A DNA stretch of 64,000 bases. Origin: Chitinophaga sp. LS1. GTDB taxonomy: Bacteria > Bacteroidota > Bacteroidia > Chitinophagales > Chitinophagaceae. The stretch lies in contig NZ_CP128362.1 in NCBI RefSeq assembly GCF_034274695.1, positions 1,798,001 through 1,862,000 on the forward strand. Reading direction: 5' to 3'. This document shows, in pieces, positions 28,287 through 37,824 of the stretch (position 1 is the stretch's first letter; each line of letters opens with the position of its first letter). The position numbers and the translations under genes are program-made. Under the pieces are notes generated by a model, which ran no database searches, was not told where the DNA came from, and saw only the letters and a program-made list of their open reading frames with translations.

Positions 28287-28973
28287 TTGGGACCTAGACA
28301 AGACATACGCCTTTGTGTTGATGCAGTTGTATTTGGTTACACTGCCAAAGGAAGCATTTCCGTATTGCTGATCAAACGGACAATAGACCCTTTTATTCAT
28401 GACTGGGCACTACCCGGTGGCTTCGTACTGAATGGCGAAACACTGGAAGACGCCGTGACACGCGAACTGCTCACCGAAGCCGGTGTGCACATCAACTACC
28501 TGGAACAGCTGTATACCTTCGGCAGACCAGAACGCGATCCCCGTGGCAGGATTATTTCCATCGCCTTCTTCGGACTCGTCAATCCTACTAACTTCAAGCT
28601 GGCAGCCAGCTCAGATGCTGAAGACGCCCGCTGGTTCGATATAAAAAATTTACCCGCATTGGCGTTTGACCACGGCGAGATCGTATCTACCGCTGTCAAA
28701 AGATTGCGTAACAAAATCCGGTACGAACCTATCGGCTTCGAATTGCTGGATAAGAAGTTTCCTATTTCTGACCTGGAAAAACTGTATGAAACTGTTCTGG
28801 ACCGCCCTATAGACAGACGTAACTTCCAGAAGAAAATGAATCACTTTGGGATATTAATGGAACATAATGAAAAACTAAAACATCCCTCCGCAGGCAGACC
28901 CGCCAAGTTGTACAGTTTCAATGAAGAACGGTATTTTCAATTGAAGCAGGAAGGAATTATGTTCGAAATCTAA
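28287..28973 (+). CDS. nrtR: NrtR-type Nudix-fold transcriptional repressor of NAD metabolism
   Basis: 228 residues. N-terminal Nudix-like domain with GGFVLNGETLEDAVTRELL-TEAG: the box reads RELLTEAG, with Thr where hydrolases have a catalytic Glu, as expected for a ligand-sensing non-enzyme. C-terminal winged helix (about 150-228, ISDLEKLYETVL and RRNFQKKM...AGRPAKLYSF). NrtR binds ADP-ribose and releases operators of NAD salvage genes; here nadM and nadV lie directly downstream. Start is TTG at 28287, the only option after an in-frame stop. Confidence 0.88.
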   Translation: MGPRQDIRLCVDAVVFGYTAKGSISVLLIKRTIDPFIHDWALPGGFVLNGETLEDAVTRELLTEAGVHINYLEQLYTFGRPERDPRGRIISIAFFGLVNPTNFKLAASSDAEDARWFDIKNLPALAFDHGEIVSTAVKRLRNKIRYEPIGFELLDKKFPISDLEKLYETVLDRPIDRRNFQKKMNHFGILMEHNEKLKHPSAGRPAKLYSFNEERYFQLKQEGIMFEI

Positions 28974-28998
28974 TGGATCATAACTGACATTCTTTATA

Positions 28999-29037
28999 TC
29001 CCCCTACCTGTCAAAAAGGAGGGGGAATTTTTTTATC
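28999..29037 (+). terminator. Terminator after the NrtR-type gene
   Basis: Stem ccccct / aggggg (29000-29005 with 29020-29025) followed by aattttttt. It separates the regulator transcript from the nadM-nadV promoter region. Confidence 0.8.
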
Positions 29038-29058
29038 ATTGATAATCAATACGTAAAC

Positions 29059-29136
29059 TATATTTGTGTACATTTCACCAAAAATATTTTGCGTATATAA
29101 AAGAACCCTTTTATATTTGTGTAGAAGTTACACAAA
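29059..29136 (+). promoter_or_regulatory. Tandem promoters and candidate NrtR operator of nadM-nadV
   Basis: The 12-mer tatatttgtgta occurs at 29059-29070 and again at 29112-29123; each begins with TATATTTG, a match to the Bacteroidota -7 box TAnnTTTG. The second is part of a palindrome with 8-base arms TTTGTGTA / TACACAAA (29116-29123 and 29129-29136) and a five-base spacer, placed right over the promoter. A repressor bound there would block transcription. Assignment to NrtR is inferred from context. Confidence 0.65.
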
Positions 29137-29146
29137 ACACTGGTAT

Positions 29147-30058
29147 ATGACAACGCTAAAACCGACAGGAGTAATCATCGCCCGCTTTCAGACACCCAGC
29201 CTTCACGAAGGTCACCTGGAACTGATCCGGCAGGTAAAGCAAAAGCATAACCGCCTTATCATCGTACTCGGCGTAAGCCCGGTGAAAGGTAGCCGCAAGC
29301 ATCCGCTGGATTATTATACCAGGGAGAGAATGATCAAACAACTCTTCTCCGATATCATCATCCTCCCGCTGAGCGATCAGGCCGATGATAAAGTATGGTC
29401 CTCCAAACTGGATGAATTGCTCTCGACTAACTTCCCCCACGAATCATTCGTGCTGTACGGCAGCCGGGATAGTTTCATCCCTTACTACGGTGGCCGATAT
29501 CCAACCAATGACCTGCCTCCTGTAAAGGACTACAATGCTACCGCCCTGCGCGAAGCAGTGTCTGACAAAGTATTTGATACTGAAGAATTCAGAGCCGGCA
29601 TTATCTACAATACATACAATCAGTTTCCGAAAGTATATCCAACCGTAGATATCGCCGTATTCAGACACAATCGCACAGAATTGTTACTGGGTCGCAAACC
29701 TGCCGAACATGCCTGGCGCCTGCCCGGTGGTTTCACAGATCCTGAAGATCAAAACTTTGATGCCGCCGCCCGCCGCGAATTGCAGGAAGAATGCGGTCAA
29801 CTGGAAACCAGCCCTATGCAATACGAACTCTCCATGCAGATGGACGACTGGCGCTACCGCTCCGAAGTAGACAAGATCATTACGACCTTATTCAGTACTG
29901 ACCTGATATTCGGAGAACCCATTGCTGCCGACGATATCGCCGCCCTGCGCTGGGTACCGGTTAACAAGCTCAGTGAAATGATCGCTAACGGTGACATCCA
30001 ACCTGTACACATCCCATTGCTGGAAAAACTTGCTGATAAATATTCTGCTAACGCCTAA
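29147..30058 (+). CDS. nadM: Bifunctional NMN adenylyltransferase / Nudix hydrolase
   Basis: 303 residues from the ATG at 29147 (a farther upstream frame start at 29066 would include the promoter). N-terminal nucleotidyltransferase: ARFQTPSLHEGHLELI carries the HxGH-type site, and KHPLDYYTRERMI the second phosphate-binding motif of NadM. C-terminal Nudix domain with an intact box GGFTDPE...RRELQEECG. Fused NadM-Nudix enzymes make NAD from NMN and degrade ADP-ribose, which is the ligand of NrtR. Eleven bases before nadV. Confidence 0.92.
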   Translation: MTTLKPTGVIIARFQTPSLHEGHLELIRQVKQKHNRLIIVLGVSPVKGSRKHPLDYYTRERMIKQLFSDIIILPLSDQADDKVWSSKLDELLSTNFPHESFVLYGSRDSFIPYYGGRYPTNDLPPVKDYNATALREAVSDKVFDTEEFRAGIIYNTYNQFPKVYPTVDIAVFRHNRTELLLGRKPAEHAWRLPGGFTDPEDQNFDAAARRELQEECGQLETSPMQYELSMQMDDWRYRSEVDKIITTLFSTDLIFGEPIAADDIAALRWVPVNKLSEMIANGDIQPVHIPLLEKLADKYSANA

Positions 30059-30069
30059 ATCAAAGAATC

Positions 30070-31485
30070 ATGACAAAGGAAAACCTCATACTCTTAGCCG
30101 ACGCCTATAAATACTCTCACCACAAACTGTACATACCCGGTACTGAATATATCTACTCCTACCTTGAAAGCCGGGGCGGCAAGTTCAACGAAACTGTATT
30201 CTACGGTCTCCAATATCTGCTCATGGAATACCTGCAAGGCGTAGTGATCACCAAAGAAAAAATTGACGAAGCAGAAATTGAATTGAATGAAGTATTTGGT
30301 CGCAACGATATATTCGATCGCACCAAATTTGAATATATCATCGAGCAACATGGCGGTCGCCTGCCAATAAGAATCAAAGCCGTTCCGGAAGGTACCGTCA
30401 CCGCTACACACAATGTACTGATGACTATCGAAAACACCGATCCGAATTGCTTCTGGCTCACCAACTTCCTCGAAACACTGCTTATGCAGGTGTGGTACCC
30501 AAGTACCGTAGCTACCATGAGTCGTGAAATTAAAAAAGTCGTAAAGAAATATTACGATGAAACCGCCAGCCCCGCATCTTTCGCAGGCATCGACTTCGTG
30601 CTGAATGACTTCGGCTTTCGTGGCGCCAGCTCTGTAGAAAGCGCAGGATGGGGTGGTAGTGCACACCTGATCAACTTTGCAGGTAGCGATACCATCATCG
30701 GTTCTACATTTGCCAAAAGATATTACAAAGCACCCACCGCTCCCGGCCTCTCTATTCCTGCTACAGAACACTCTATCATGACCTTGTTAGGTGAACCGGG
30801 AGAAAAGGAGATCTTCAAACATGTACTGGATAGTTTCCCAACCGGCACCATTGCCTGCGTATCTGATTCTTACAACATTATCAGAGCTTGTGAAGAATAC
30901 TGGGGTACTGACTTGAAAGAACAGATCCTGCAAAGAGAAGGTACATTGGTGATCCGCCCTGATAGCGGCGATGCTGTTGCAACCCTGTTGAAAGTATTCG
31001 AAGTACTCACGGAAAAATTCGGCTACACGATCAATGAAAAAGGTTACAAAGTATTGCCTCCGCAGGTACGCGTTATCCAGGGTGATGGTATTAGCTATTC
31101 TTCTATCCCCACCATCTACGAAGCATTGAAAAATGCCGGTATCAGCGCCGAAAACCTGGTATTGGGTATGGGTGGAGCACTATTACAGAGAGTGAACAGA
31201 GATACGCAGGAATACGCTTTAAAATGCGCTTACGCAGTGGTAAATGGGAAAGGCATCAATGTACAGAAAAACCCATTGGAACTGGATGCAAACGGTAACA
31301 CCCGTGTCTCTTTCAAGAAATCCAAATCCGGCAAACAGGTATTAGTGAAAAAAGATGGCGCCTTTGTCACCATCCCCGAAAGTGAGTCTGCCGGCCTTAA
31401 AGATGAATTGATTACCGTGTTTGAAAATGGAGAAATAAAAACTTCATATACATTTAACGATATCAAGACCAGAGCACAGATCTGA
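30070..31485 (+). CDS. nadV: Nicotinamide phosphoribosyltransferase
   Basis: 471 residues, the usual NAMPT length. DAYKYSHHKLYIPGTEYIYSY at the start, DFGFRGASS-SAGWGGSAHL and PATEHSIM in the centre, and VIRPDSGD plus VIQGDGI later are diagnostic phosphoribosyltransferase motifs. It converts nicotinamide and PRPP to NMN, feeding the adenylyltransferase encoded just upstream. Together they form the two-step nicotinamide salvage route. Confidence 0.96.
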   Translation: MTKENLILLADAYKYSHHKLYIPGTEYIYSYLESRGGKFNETVFYGLQYLLMEYLQGVVITKEKIDEAEIELNEVFGRNDIFDRTKFEYIIEQHGGRLPIRIKAVPEGTVTATHNVLMTIENTDPNCFWLTNFLETLLMQVWYPSTVATMSREIKKVVKKYYDETASPASFAGIDFVLNDFGFRGASSVESAGWGGSAHLINFAGSDTIIGSTFAKRYYKAPTAPGLSIPATEHSIMTLLGEPGEKEIFKHVLDSFPTGTIACVSDSYNIIRACEEYWGTDLKEQILQREGTLVIRPDSGDAVATLLKVFEVLTEKFGYTINEKGYKVLPPQVRVIQGDGISYSSIPTIYEALKNAGISAENLVLGMGGALLQRVNRDTQEYALKCAYAVVNGKGINVQKNPLELDANGNTRVSFKKSKSGKQVLVKKDGAFVTIPESESAGLKDELITVFENGEIKTSYTFNDIKTRAQI

Positions 31486-31514
31486 CCTTTCATCTATTGT
31501 TTGTCTCTTCATAC

Positions 31515-31550
31515 GGCCTGCGGCAATTCCTGAAATGCCCGCCGCAGGCC
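31515..31550. terminator. Hairpin after nadV
   Basis: Perfect 10-bp arms ggcctgcggc / gccgcaggcc separated by 16 bases. No long T run follows, so either a weak or factor-assisted terminator or a RNA 3'-stabilising stem. Confidence 0.6.
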
Positions 31551-31678
31551 TCGTCCTTAGCAAAAAGAAACGCTTCTATACAGAGCTGGTACAACATCGC
31601 ACCTAAGCCGGCTTTACAAATAGTTATACTCCAGCATGGAGGCGTTACTGCAAAAAAAGCCGGCTGTTGACCTTCTTA

Positions 31679-31714
31679 ACACCCCCTCTCTTGCCTGTGT
31701 AAGAGGGAGGGTGT
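31679..31714. terminator. Hairpin upstream of the nucleotidyltransferase-methyltransferase gene
   Basis: Arms of about 14 bases (ACACCC...CTCTT against AAGAG...GGGTGT, two mismatches) around gcctgtgt, followed by gtcttgtg. It lies some 35 bases before the next start codon and could act as terminator or leader structure. Confidence 0.5.
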
Positions 31715-31750
31715 CTTGTGTAAATACTCACTGTTTTGTAATTTCCCACC

Positions 31751-33334
31751 ATGTTTTTACTAATTCCGGGTAGACATCACCTATTGTCAGACTTTCAGTT
31801 CAAGTACCTGCACAGATTATTGCAGAACCAACTGGAAGGAGAGCAGGATGTTCAGGGCCAGGCTATGCCAGCTTCCGCTATCACAGCGGTTATATTTGCC
31901 GTTACTTCCGCCAATCACCTGGGTACAAAGCGTAACCCGGTTCCTTTCTATCTCCGCTCCATGATCATCCAGGAGTTTTCCAGTTATCTGGATATCCCTG
32001 TGTTTGTATATGGAATAGACGATGTGGGCGAGATCAATGACTTCGCAGGCTATACACTCAAGAGTATCCGTCATAGCAGCGAAGGTTTGCACCAGCTCAC
32101 GCCTGAAAATACCGTGGTCATTTGCAGTACACCGGTAAAGGATATGTACACTTCCCTTGGGTACAAAGTATTGCCTGCGGAACTGGATATCACCACCGGC
32201 AACCTGGAACATCCATTGCCGTGGGACATCGTTCGCCTCATTGCCCAATCTCCGGACTGGCAAAAGGATAGAACAGTATTGGATCTCATCCATCCCGCTT
32301 CGTTCAAGATCTGGAAGCAGTACAAGATAGGGGAGAAGGTACAGCACATTCTCAAAGACCCCATCATTGGGGCCGATGGCGACCTCACCACTACCCGCGA
32401 TTACAACGCCTATGTAAAACAAATGGACGATATCGCCGCCCTGAAATACCAGGAGACAGCACCCTATATACAACCCGGCAACATCGGTGATATTGGCTGT
32501 GCAGCCGGCTCATGGATCAAAATGGGCTGCGAGGATGATCGCCTCCATGAATGTGATTTCTATGGTATCGAAGTGTCCCGTCATCTCTTTGAAATATGCT
32601 ACCAGCGTAAACACAATGGCGATTTCGCAAATCCATCCGTCTTCTTCTCCCAGAAGAATGCGGTGACCAGTCTTGTCTTTGATGCAAGTAGTATGAACAC
32701 CATTCATACCTCTTCGCTCACCCACGAAATTGCCTCTTATGGCAGTGAGCAGGACCTGCGTGATTTCATCGCCAACCGTTACCAGGAGCTGGCTCCCGGT
32801 GGTGTATGGATCAACAGGGATGTGGTAGGACCTGAGAACAAAGACGAGGTCGTGTTACTCTGGCTGGATCATACAGATGGTGAAAACAAACTTCCTGCAC
32901 AAGGTATCACCGACAATCAGGAACTGGCTGCTGCATTGGAGAAACTCTCTACCCGTGCTAAGTTCATTCGCTTTGCCCAGGATTTCCGCCACCAGGAAGA
33001 TTATAAACTGGCTTATGAATGGATCACCATCGGCGGGCAAACCTATTGCCGCCTGCGTATGCAGGATGCCTGTGAGTTCCTCTTTACAAAAGATTATACT
33101 GATAACTGGCTGAGTGAAATGCACGAAACCTTCTGTTTCTGGAGTTTTGCTGACTGGCAAAAAGAGCTGGAAACTGCCGGCTTCCGGGTAGATAGATTGT
33201 CTAAGCCATACAGGAATGAATGGATTGTAGAAAACAGGCTGGAAGGGAAAACAAAACTCTTCAGGCAGGAAGAAGATCAGTTACAGGAGATACCGTTCCC
33301 TGTATCACATATGCTCCTCTTAGCAAGAAAGTAA
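31751..33334 (+). CDS. Nucleotidyltransferase-like / SAM methyltransferase fusion protein
   Basis: 527 residues in two parts. The first ~145 look like a degenerate NMN adenylyltransferase fold: LLIPGRHHLLSDFQFKYL aligns with the GRFQPxHxGH segment but lacks HxGH, and ANHLGTKRNPVPFYLRSMI aligns with the second motif. The rest (about 230-527) is a class I SAM methyltransferase with motif I GDIGCAAGSW near residue 247 and SSLTHEIASYG later. Located right after the NAD salvage genes but behind hairpins, so probably its own unit. A role in pyridine-nucleotide chemistry is a guess; a tailoring or tRNA-type methyltransferase is also possible. Confidence 0.75.
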   Translation: MFLLIPGRHHLLSDFQFKYLHRLLQNQLEGEQDVQGQAMPASAITAVIFAVTSANHLGTKRNPVPFYLRSMIIQEFSSYLDIPVFVYGIDDVGEINDFAGYTLKSIRHSSEGLHQLTPENTVVICSTPVKDMYTSLGYKVLPAELDITTGNLEHPLPWDIVRLIAQSPDWQKDRTVLDLIHPASFKIWKQYKIGEKVQHILKDPIIGADGDLTTTRDYNAYVKQMDDIAALKYQETAPYIQPGNIGDIGCAAGSWIKMGCEDDRLHECDFYGIEVSRHLFEICYQRKHNGDFANPSVFFSQKNAVTSLVFDASSMNTIHTSSLTHEIASYGSEQDLRDFIANRYQELAPGGVWINRDVVGPENKDEVVLLWLDHTDGENKLPAQGITDNQELAAALEKLSTRAKFIRFAQDFRHQEDYKLAYEWITIGGQTYCRLRMQDACEFLFTKDYTDNWLSEMHETFCFWSFADWQKELETAGFRVDRLSKPYRNEWIVENRLEGKTKLFRQEEDQLQEIPFPVSHMLLLARK

Positions 33335-33370
33335 TTTAAGCCGGCCGCAGGCCATCAACAAGCCTCCGCG

Positions 33371-33405
33371 AAAAAATCGCTTTCGCCAAAGGTAAGAGCA
33401 TTTTT
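33371..33405 (+). terminator. Imperfect terminator of the fusion gene
   Basis: aaaaaatcgctttcgcc / ggtaagagcattttt around aaa: an eroded member of the terminator family with the cttYYGCC core. Confidence 0.55.
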
Positions 33406-33416
33406 GGGGTTCAAAC

Positions 33417-33445
33417 AAAAAGGCCGGAGTAAGATTACTCCGGCC
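33417..33445 (-). terminator. Terminator of the RND efflux operon
   Basis: Perfect 10-bp stem ggccggagta / tactccggcc with a four-base loop; on the minus strand it is followed by a T run. About 60 bases beyond the permease stop codon. Confidence 0.85.
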
Positions 33446-33503
33446 ACTTCTTAAACCTACAACTGTTACACTGTGTTTGTAACGTATCTTAAGTATCTTT
33501 TTT

Positions 33504-36500
33504 CTAATTCAATGAAGCCTCCTCAATCTCTGCTGCATAAGGCGCCACCAGTCTTTGTCTGATCAGTCGCTTTGCAGAAGGCTTATTCCATCCAAACCTG
33601 TCCATAAAACCATCCACAATCTTGTACACCACCGGTACTACAATCAATGTCAGGAACATAGAACTGATCAGACCACCAATGATCACCCACGCCAAACCAT
33701 TCTTCGTTGCAGATACACCACCCGTTGCCAACGCAATCGGCAACATACCAATCACCATCGCAATCGTCGTCATCAGGATCGGACGCAGACGCGCATTGTT
33801 CGCATGAATCAGCGCCTCATTCGTAGACTGACCCTGCTCTTTCATCTGGTTCGTAAAGTCCACAAGGATAATCGCGTTCTTCGCCACCAGACCAATCAAC
33901 ATAATCATACCCAGGATGGTAAAAATGTTCAGCGTATTATTCGTCAGCGCCAGTGCCAGCAAGGCACCAATAATCGCCAGCGGAATAGAGAACAACACCA
34001 CGAAAGGATAAATATAGTTGTCATACAGCGCCACCATGATCAGGTATACCATCACAATAGAGATCAGCAATGCTGCACCCATCGTACCAAATGAATCTCC
34101 CTGATTCTCCGCATCACCCGCCCACAGGTAACTTACACCCACCGGCTTGCGCAGTGGCTCAATCTTTTTGGCAAATTCTGCCTGCACCGTACCAGATGGC
34201 ACACCAATCACCTGAGATTTTACAGATACAGATGTATTCTTATCCCTTCTTTCCAGCTGACTTGGACCAGAACCTTCAGAAACGGTAGCGAACTGTGATA
34301 ATTTGACCAGCTGTCCTTTGTTATTTACAAACTGAATATTTGATACATCCGTCAGATTCTTTCTATCAAAATCATCAAAGCGGATATTGATATCATACTC
34401 ATAATCCCCTTGTCTGAACTTAATCTTACTATCATCAGCAGTACCACTAAAAGCGGTCTGCATAGTACCCCCCACATTCTCCAGTGTCAATCCCAGCGCA
34501 GACATCTTATCACGATCCACCGCTACGTTGATTTCCGGGTTACCTTCTTCTACAGAGAGCTTTACATCACTGGTACCATCTATTTTCTTCAACACTGCCA
34601 TCGCCTCTTTTGCAAACACCATGGCACTATCCAGTTCGGAACCCATTACCACCAGTTCAATCGGTGCGGATTCCGCAGTACCCAGGATGCTCACATCCAT
34701 GGTTTTTACTTTTACACCTGGCAGTATCTTACGTAACTCAACTTTCATTTGCGCCGCATAGATATCTGCACTTACCGCGCGCTCTTTAGCATCTACCATC
34801 ATCACCGTGATCTCTGATTTATAGGCGGTAGACTGCGAAGTACCAAAACCATCCTCACTCGTCTGACCTACTGTCGTAATCAAACGGGTTACTTCTTTCT
34901 GTTTGGAGAGTAAAGCTTCCGCCTTGCGGGTAGCCTGATTACTCTGTTCTACAGATGCATCTTTTGGCATCTCTAACACTACGATAAACTGTCCGCGGTC
35001 ACCTTTCGGGATAAATTCACCTCCGATATAACCATTCACTACCAGGCTGAAAGAAGCTACCAGCAATACAATCGCTGCCAGAATTGTCCAGCGCTTATGG
35101 TTCAGCGCCCATTTCAATATACCTGTCATCCACTCTGTAAAGGATGTCAGCTGACGCTCAAACCACAGAATGAATTTCTCAAACCAGTTCTTACCTGTGA
35201 TATGTTCCAGCTTACCAAAGCGGGAAGATAACAGCGGCACGATCATGAAAGAAGACAATAAACTCAACATGGTAGAGATCATCACCACCACACAGAACTG
35301 ACGCACAATCTGCGATACCATTTCATTCGTCAGAGAGATCGGCAGGAATACAACCACGATTACCAGGGTAATGGATGTGACGGTAAACCCGATTTCTTTC
35401 ACCCCGTCAAAAGCCGCTCTTACCCTGTTTTTACCCATCTCCATGTGACGGTAAATATTCTCCAACACCACGATCGCATCATCCACCAGGATACCTACTA
35501 CCAGCGATAAACCCAGCAGTGACATCAGGTTCAGAGAGAACCCCATCAGCTTCATTCCAATGAAGGTCGCTACCAATGATGCAGGGATAGAGATCATTAC
35601 GAAGATCGCACTACGAATGCTGTGCAGGAACAACAGCATCACTGCAGCCACCAGCAGGATCGCGATCATCAGGTCATGAATCACTGAGTCAGCAGATTCC
35701 AGGGTAAAGTCGGAAGAGTCATTCGCAATAAAGATCTTCAGGTGGAAAGAAGCATAATCACGTTCGATTTCAGCAATTGCTTTCTTCATTTCCTCACTCA
35801 CAGTTACGGCATTTGCATCGGACTGTTTCTGTACCATCAGCGCTATCGCACTTGAACCATCCACACGCGCAATACGCTCTACATCTTTCTGCGCATCCTG
35901 TACATCTGCAATATCTTTCAGTCTCACCTGTGTACCATCATCATTCGTAGTGAGTACCAGGTTACGCAGCTGATCTACATCTTTATATTTACCAGCCAGA
36001 CGGATCAGGATCTGCTGATCGAGTGTCTTTACCTTACCGGTAGGGAAGTCAAGGTTCGCATTCGTTACTACAGAACGTACTGTATTGATAGACATTTTAT
36101 AAGCTTCCAGCTTATGAGGGTCTACATTGATCTGTATCTCTCTTTCCTGGCCACCAACCAGTGAAACCTGGGCCACACCACCCAGACGGGACAGCAAGGG
36201 CTGGATCTTCTTATCTACCAGGTCATAGAACTGCTTACTATCCATATCAGCGGTAGCAGACAACGTCATGATGGGTAAGTCATCGAGAGAGAACTTAGAC
36301 AGCGAAGGCGTTTTTGCATCAGAAGGCAGATCAGACAACACCGCATTCACCTTTCTCTGCGCATCCTGCAGTGCAATGTCTACATTCGCATCATTACTTA
36401 ACTGTACCGTTACAGTAGATAAACTCTCGTTGGATTTGGAAATGATCTTTTTGATCTTCTCCATAGAAGCCACCGCATCCTCAATCTTCTTGGTGATAGT

Positions 36501-36683
36501 GCTTTCCACCTCTTTAGGCGAAGCACCGGGATATACGGTAGCAATAGTTACCACCGGTTGACTAAACTTAGGCAACAACTCGTAGTTGAGTGACTGATAA
36601 CTCATCACCCCCAACAAAGTAAGGATGGTGAATACCACGACTACGATAGTAGGCCGCTTGATGGATATTTCTGTAATCTTCAT
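33504..36683 (-). CDS. RND efflux pump inner-membrane permease (AcrB/MexF-like)
   Basis: 1059 residues, full length, 12 membrane helices with two large periplasmic loops. VGILVDDAIVVLENIYRHME in helix 4 carries the paired Asp of the proton relay, and the repeat-typical PASLVATFIGMKLMGF and GLVAKNAIILVDFTNQ are present. It exports hydrophobic or amphiphilic compounds in a tripartite complex. Last gene of a five-gene operon with adaptor, TolC-type channel and two TetR regulators. Confidence 0.96.
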   Translation of the reverse strand: MKITEISIKRPTIVVVVFTILTLLGVMSYQSLNYELLPKFSQPVVTIATVYPGASPKEVESTITKKIEDAVASMEKIKKIISKSNESLSTVTVQLSNDANVDIALQDAQRKVNAVLSDLPSDAKTPSLSKFSLDDLPIMTLSATADMDSKQFYDLVDKKIQPLLSRLGGVAQVSLVGGQEREIQINVDPHKLEAYKMSINTVRSVVTNANLDFPTGKVKTLDQQILIRLAGKYKDVDQLRNLVLTTNDDGTQVRLKDIADVQDAQKDVERIARVDGSSAIALMVQKQSDANAVTVSEEMKKAIAEIERDYASFHLKIFIANDSSDFTLESADSVIHDLMIAILLVAAVMLLFLHSIRSAIFVMISIPASLVATFIGMKLMGFSLNLMSLLGLSLVVGILVDDAIVVLENIYRHMEMGKNRVRAAFDGVKEIGFTVTSITLVIVVVFLPISLTNEMVSQIVRQFCVVVMISTMLSLLSSFMIVPLLSSRFGKLEHITGKNWFEKFILWFERQLTSFTEWMTGILKWALNHKRWTILAAIVLLVASFSLVVNGYIGGEFIPKGDRGQFIVVLEMPKDASVEQSNQATRKAEALLSKQKEVTRLITTVGQTSEDGFGTSQSTAYKSEITVMMVDAKERAVSADIYAAQMKVELRKILPGVKVKTMDVSILGTAESAPIELVVMGSELDSAMVFAKEAMAVLKKIDGTSDVKLSVEEGNPEINVAVDRDKMSALGLTLENVGGTMQTAFSGTADDSKIKFRQGDYEYDINIRFDDFDRKNLTDVSNIQFVNNKGQLVKLSQFATVSEGSGPSQLERRDKNTSVSVKSQVIGVPSGTVQAEFAKKIEPLRKPVGVSYLWAGDAENQGDSFGTMGAALLISIVMVYLIMVALYDNYIYPFVVLFSIPLAIIGALLALALTNNTLNIFTILGMIMLIGLVAKNAIILVDFTNQMKEQGQSTNEALIHANNARLRPILMTTIAMVIGMLPIALATGGVSATKNGLAWVIIGGLISSMFLTLIVVPVVYKIVDGFMDRFGWNKPSAKRLIRQRLVAPYAAEIEEASLN

Positions 36684-36713
36684 TGTTTTCTTTTTTTACC
36701 CGGAATGTCCTGA

Positions 36714-37787
36714 TTATCCTTTCGCCTGTTGTTGCACAGTAACCTTAGCTCCATCTGTCAGGTTGATCTGACCGGCGGTGATCACCGTTTCACCTTCATT
36801 CAGTCCTTCCCTTATTTCTACTCTGTCACCGAAAATGCGGCCTGCTACTACTTTACGCAGCTTAGCGGTATTGTTTTCGAATACATATACCTGGTTACTG
36901 TTTACACCACCTACAAAAGAGGTGCGTGGAACCAGGATCATAGGCGCAGCATTTTTGATATCGAAATGAGCGGTACCAAACATACCGGCACGCAGTTGCT
37001 TGCCGCTGATGTTAGTTACTTCCATTTCTACAGGGTAGTTCAGGGTATTATCACCTTTGGCAGCAATGAAAGTGATTTTACCTTCATAGCTTACTTCAGG
37101 GAATACGTTAGTCGTTACATTTACTTTATCGCCTTCTTTCAGGGTTACTACCTGTATTTCCGGTACGGATACAGCGAGTTTCAAACGGCTTACATCCACG
37201 ATGTCGAACAGTTTGTTGCCAGGAGAGAGGTACGCACCCTGTTCTACATATTTCTTATTGATGATACCGGATATCGGTGCTTTGATATAAGTATCGCTCA
37301 CACGACGGGTAGCAGCGGTGTAGCGGGTTTGTGCCAGTTCATACTGAAGGGTGGCATCGTCCACTTGTTTCTTTGTCACACCACCAGTTTTAAAGGCAGC
37401 TTCATATCTTTCTTTATCTACACGCAGTTGTTCAAGATTTACTTTGGCTGATTGCAGATCAGTACCCAGGATCTCACCATCTACATAGGCGATCACCTGA
37501 CCTTGTTTTACTACGCTACCTTCGTCTACCAGCAGTTTGGTAATACGGCCGGAAGTCTCCGCCAGGTAATCCAGTTCACGTATTGGTTCAAAGTTTCCGT
37601 TTGCGAGGAAACCCTGTGAAAAATCTTCTTTACTCACCTTTTCAGTCAGAACTGGTATCTCACCGGCGTTGCTCTTTTTTACAAATTCAGTTTTGGCTTC
37701 GTTGGCTTTTTTATTGGCACCTAGTTTCCACATGATCAATACCACAGCGGCGATGGTCACTAAGCTCCAGATAATAATTTTTTTCAT
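36714..37787 (-). CDS. RND efflux periplasmic adaptor (MFP/HlyD family)
   Basis: 357 residues with an N-terminal membrane anchor (IIIWSLVTIAAVVLIMW). Lipoyl-like half motifs (EGSVVKQGQVIAYVDG and TYIKAPISGIINKKYVEQGAYL) flank a helical hairpin, followed by the beta-barrel and membrane-proximal domains. Couples the permease to the TolC-type channel. 30 bases upstream of the permease gene. Confidence 0.95.
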   Translation of the reverse strand: MKKIIIWSLVTIAAVVLIMWKLGANKKANEAKTEFVKKSNAGEIPVLTEKVSKEDFSQGFLANGNFEPIRELDYLAETSGRITKLLVDEGSVVKQGQVIAYVDGEILGTDLQSAKVNLEQLRVDKERYEAAFKTGGVTKKQVDDATLQYELAQTRYTAATRRVSDTYIKAPISGIINKKYVEQGAYLSPGNKLFDIVDVSRLKLAVSVPEIQVVTLKEGDKVNVTTNVFPEVSYEGKITFIAAKGDNTLNYPVEMEVTNISGKQLRAGMFGTAHFDIKNAAPMILVPRTSFVGGVNSNQVYVFENNTAKLRKVVAGRIFGDRVEIREGLNEGETVITAGQINLTDGAKVTVQQQAKG

Positions 37788-37824
37788 AAAGGTCCAGTAT
37801 ACAGTTTTAAAGAAGGTAATTTTG

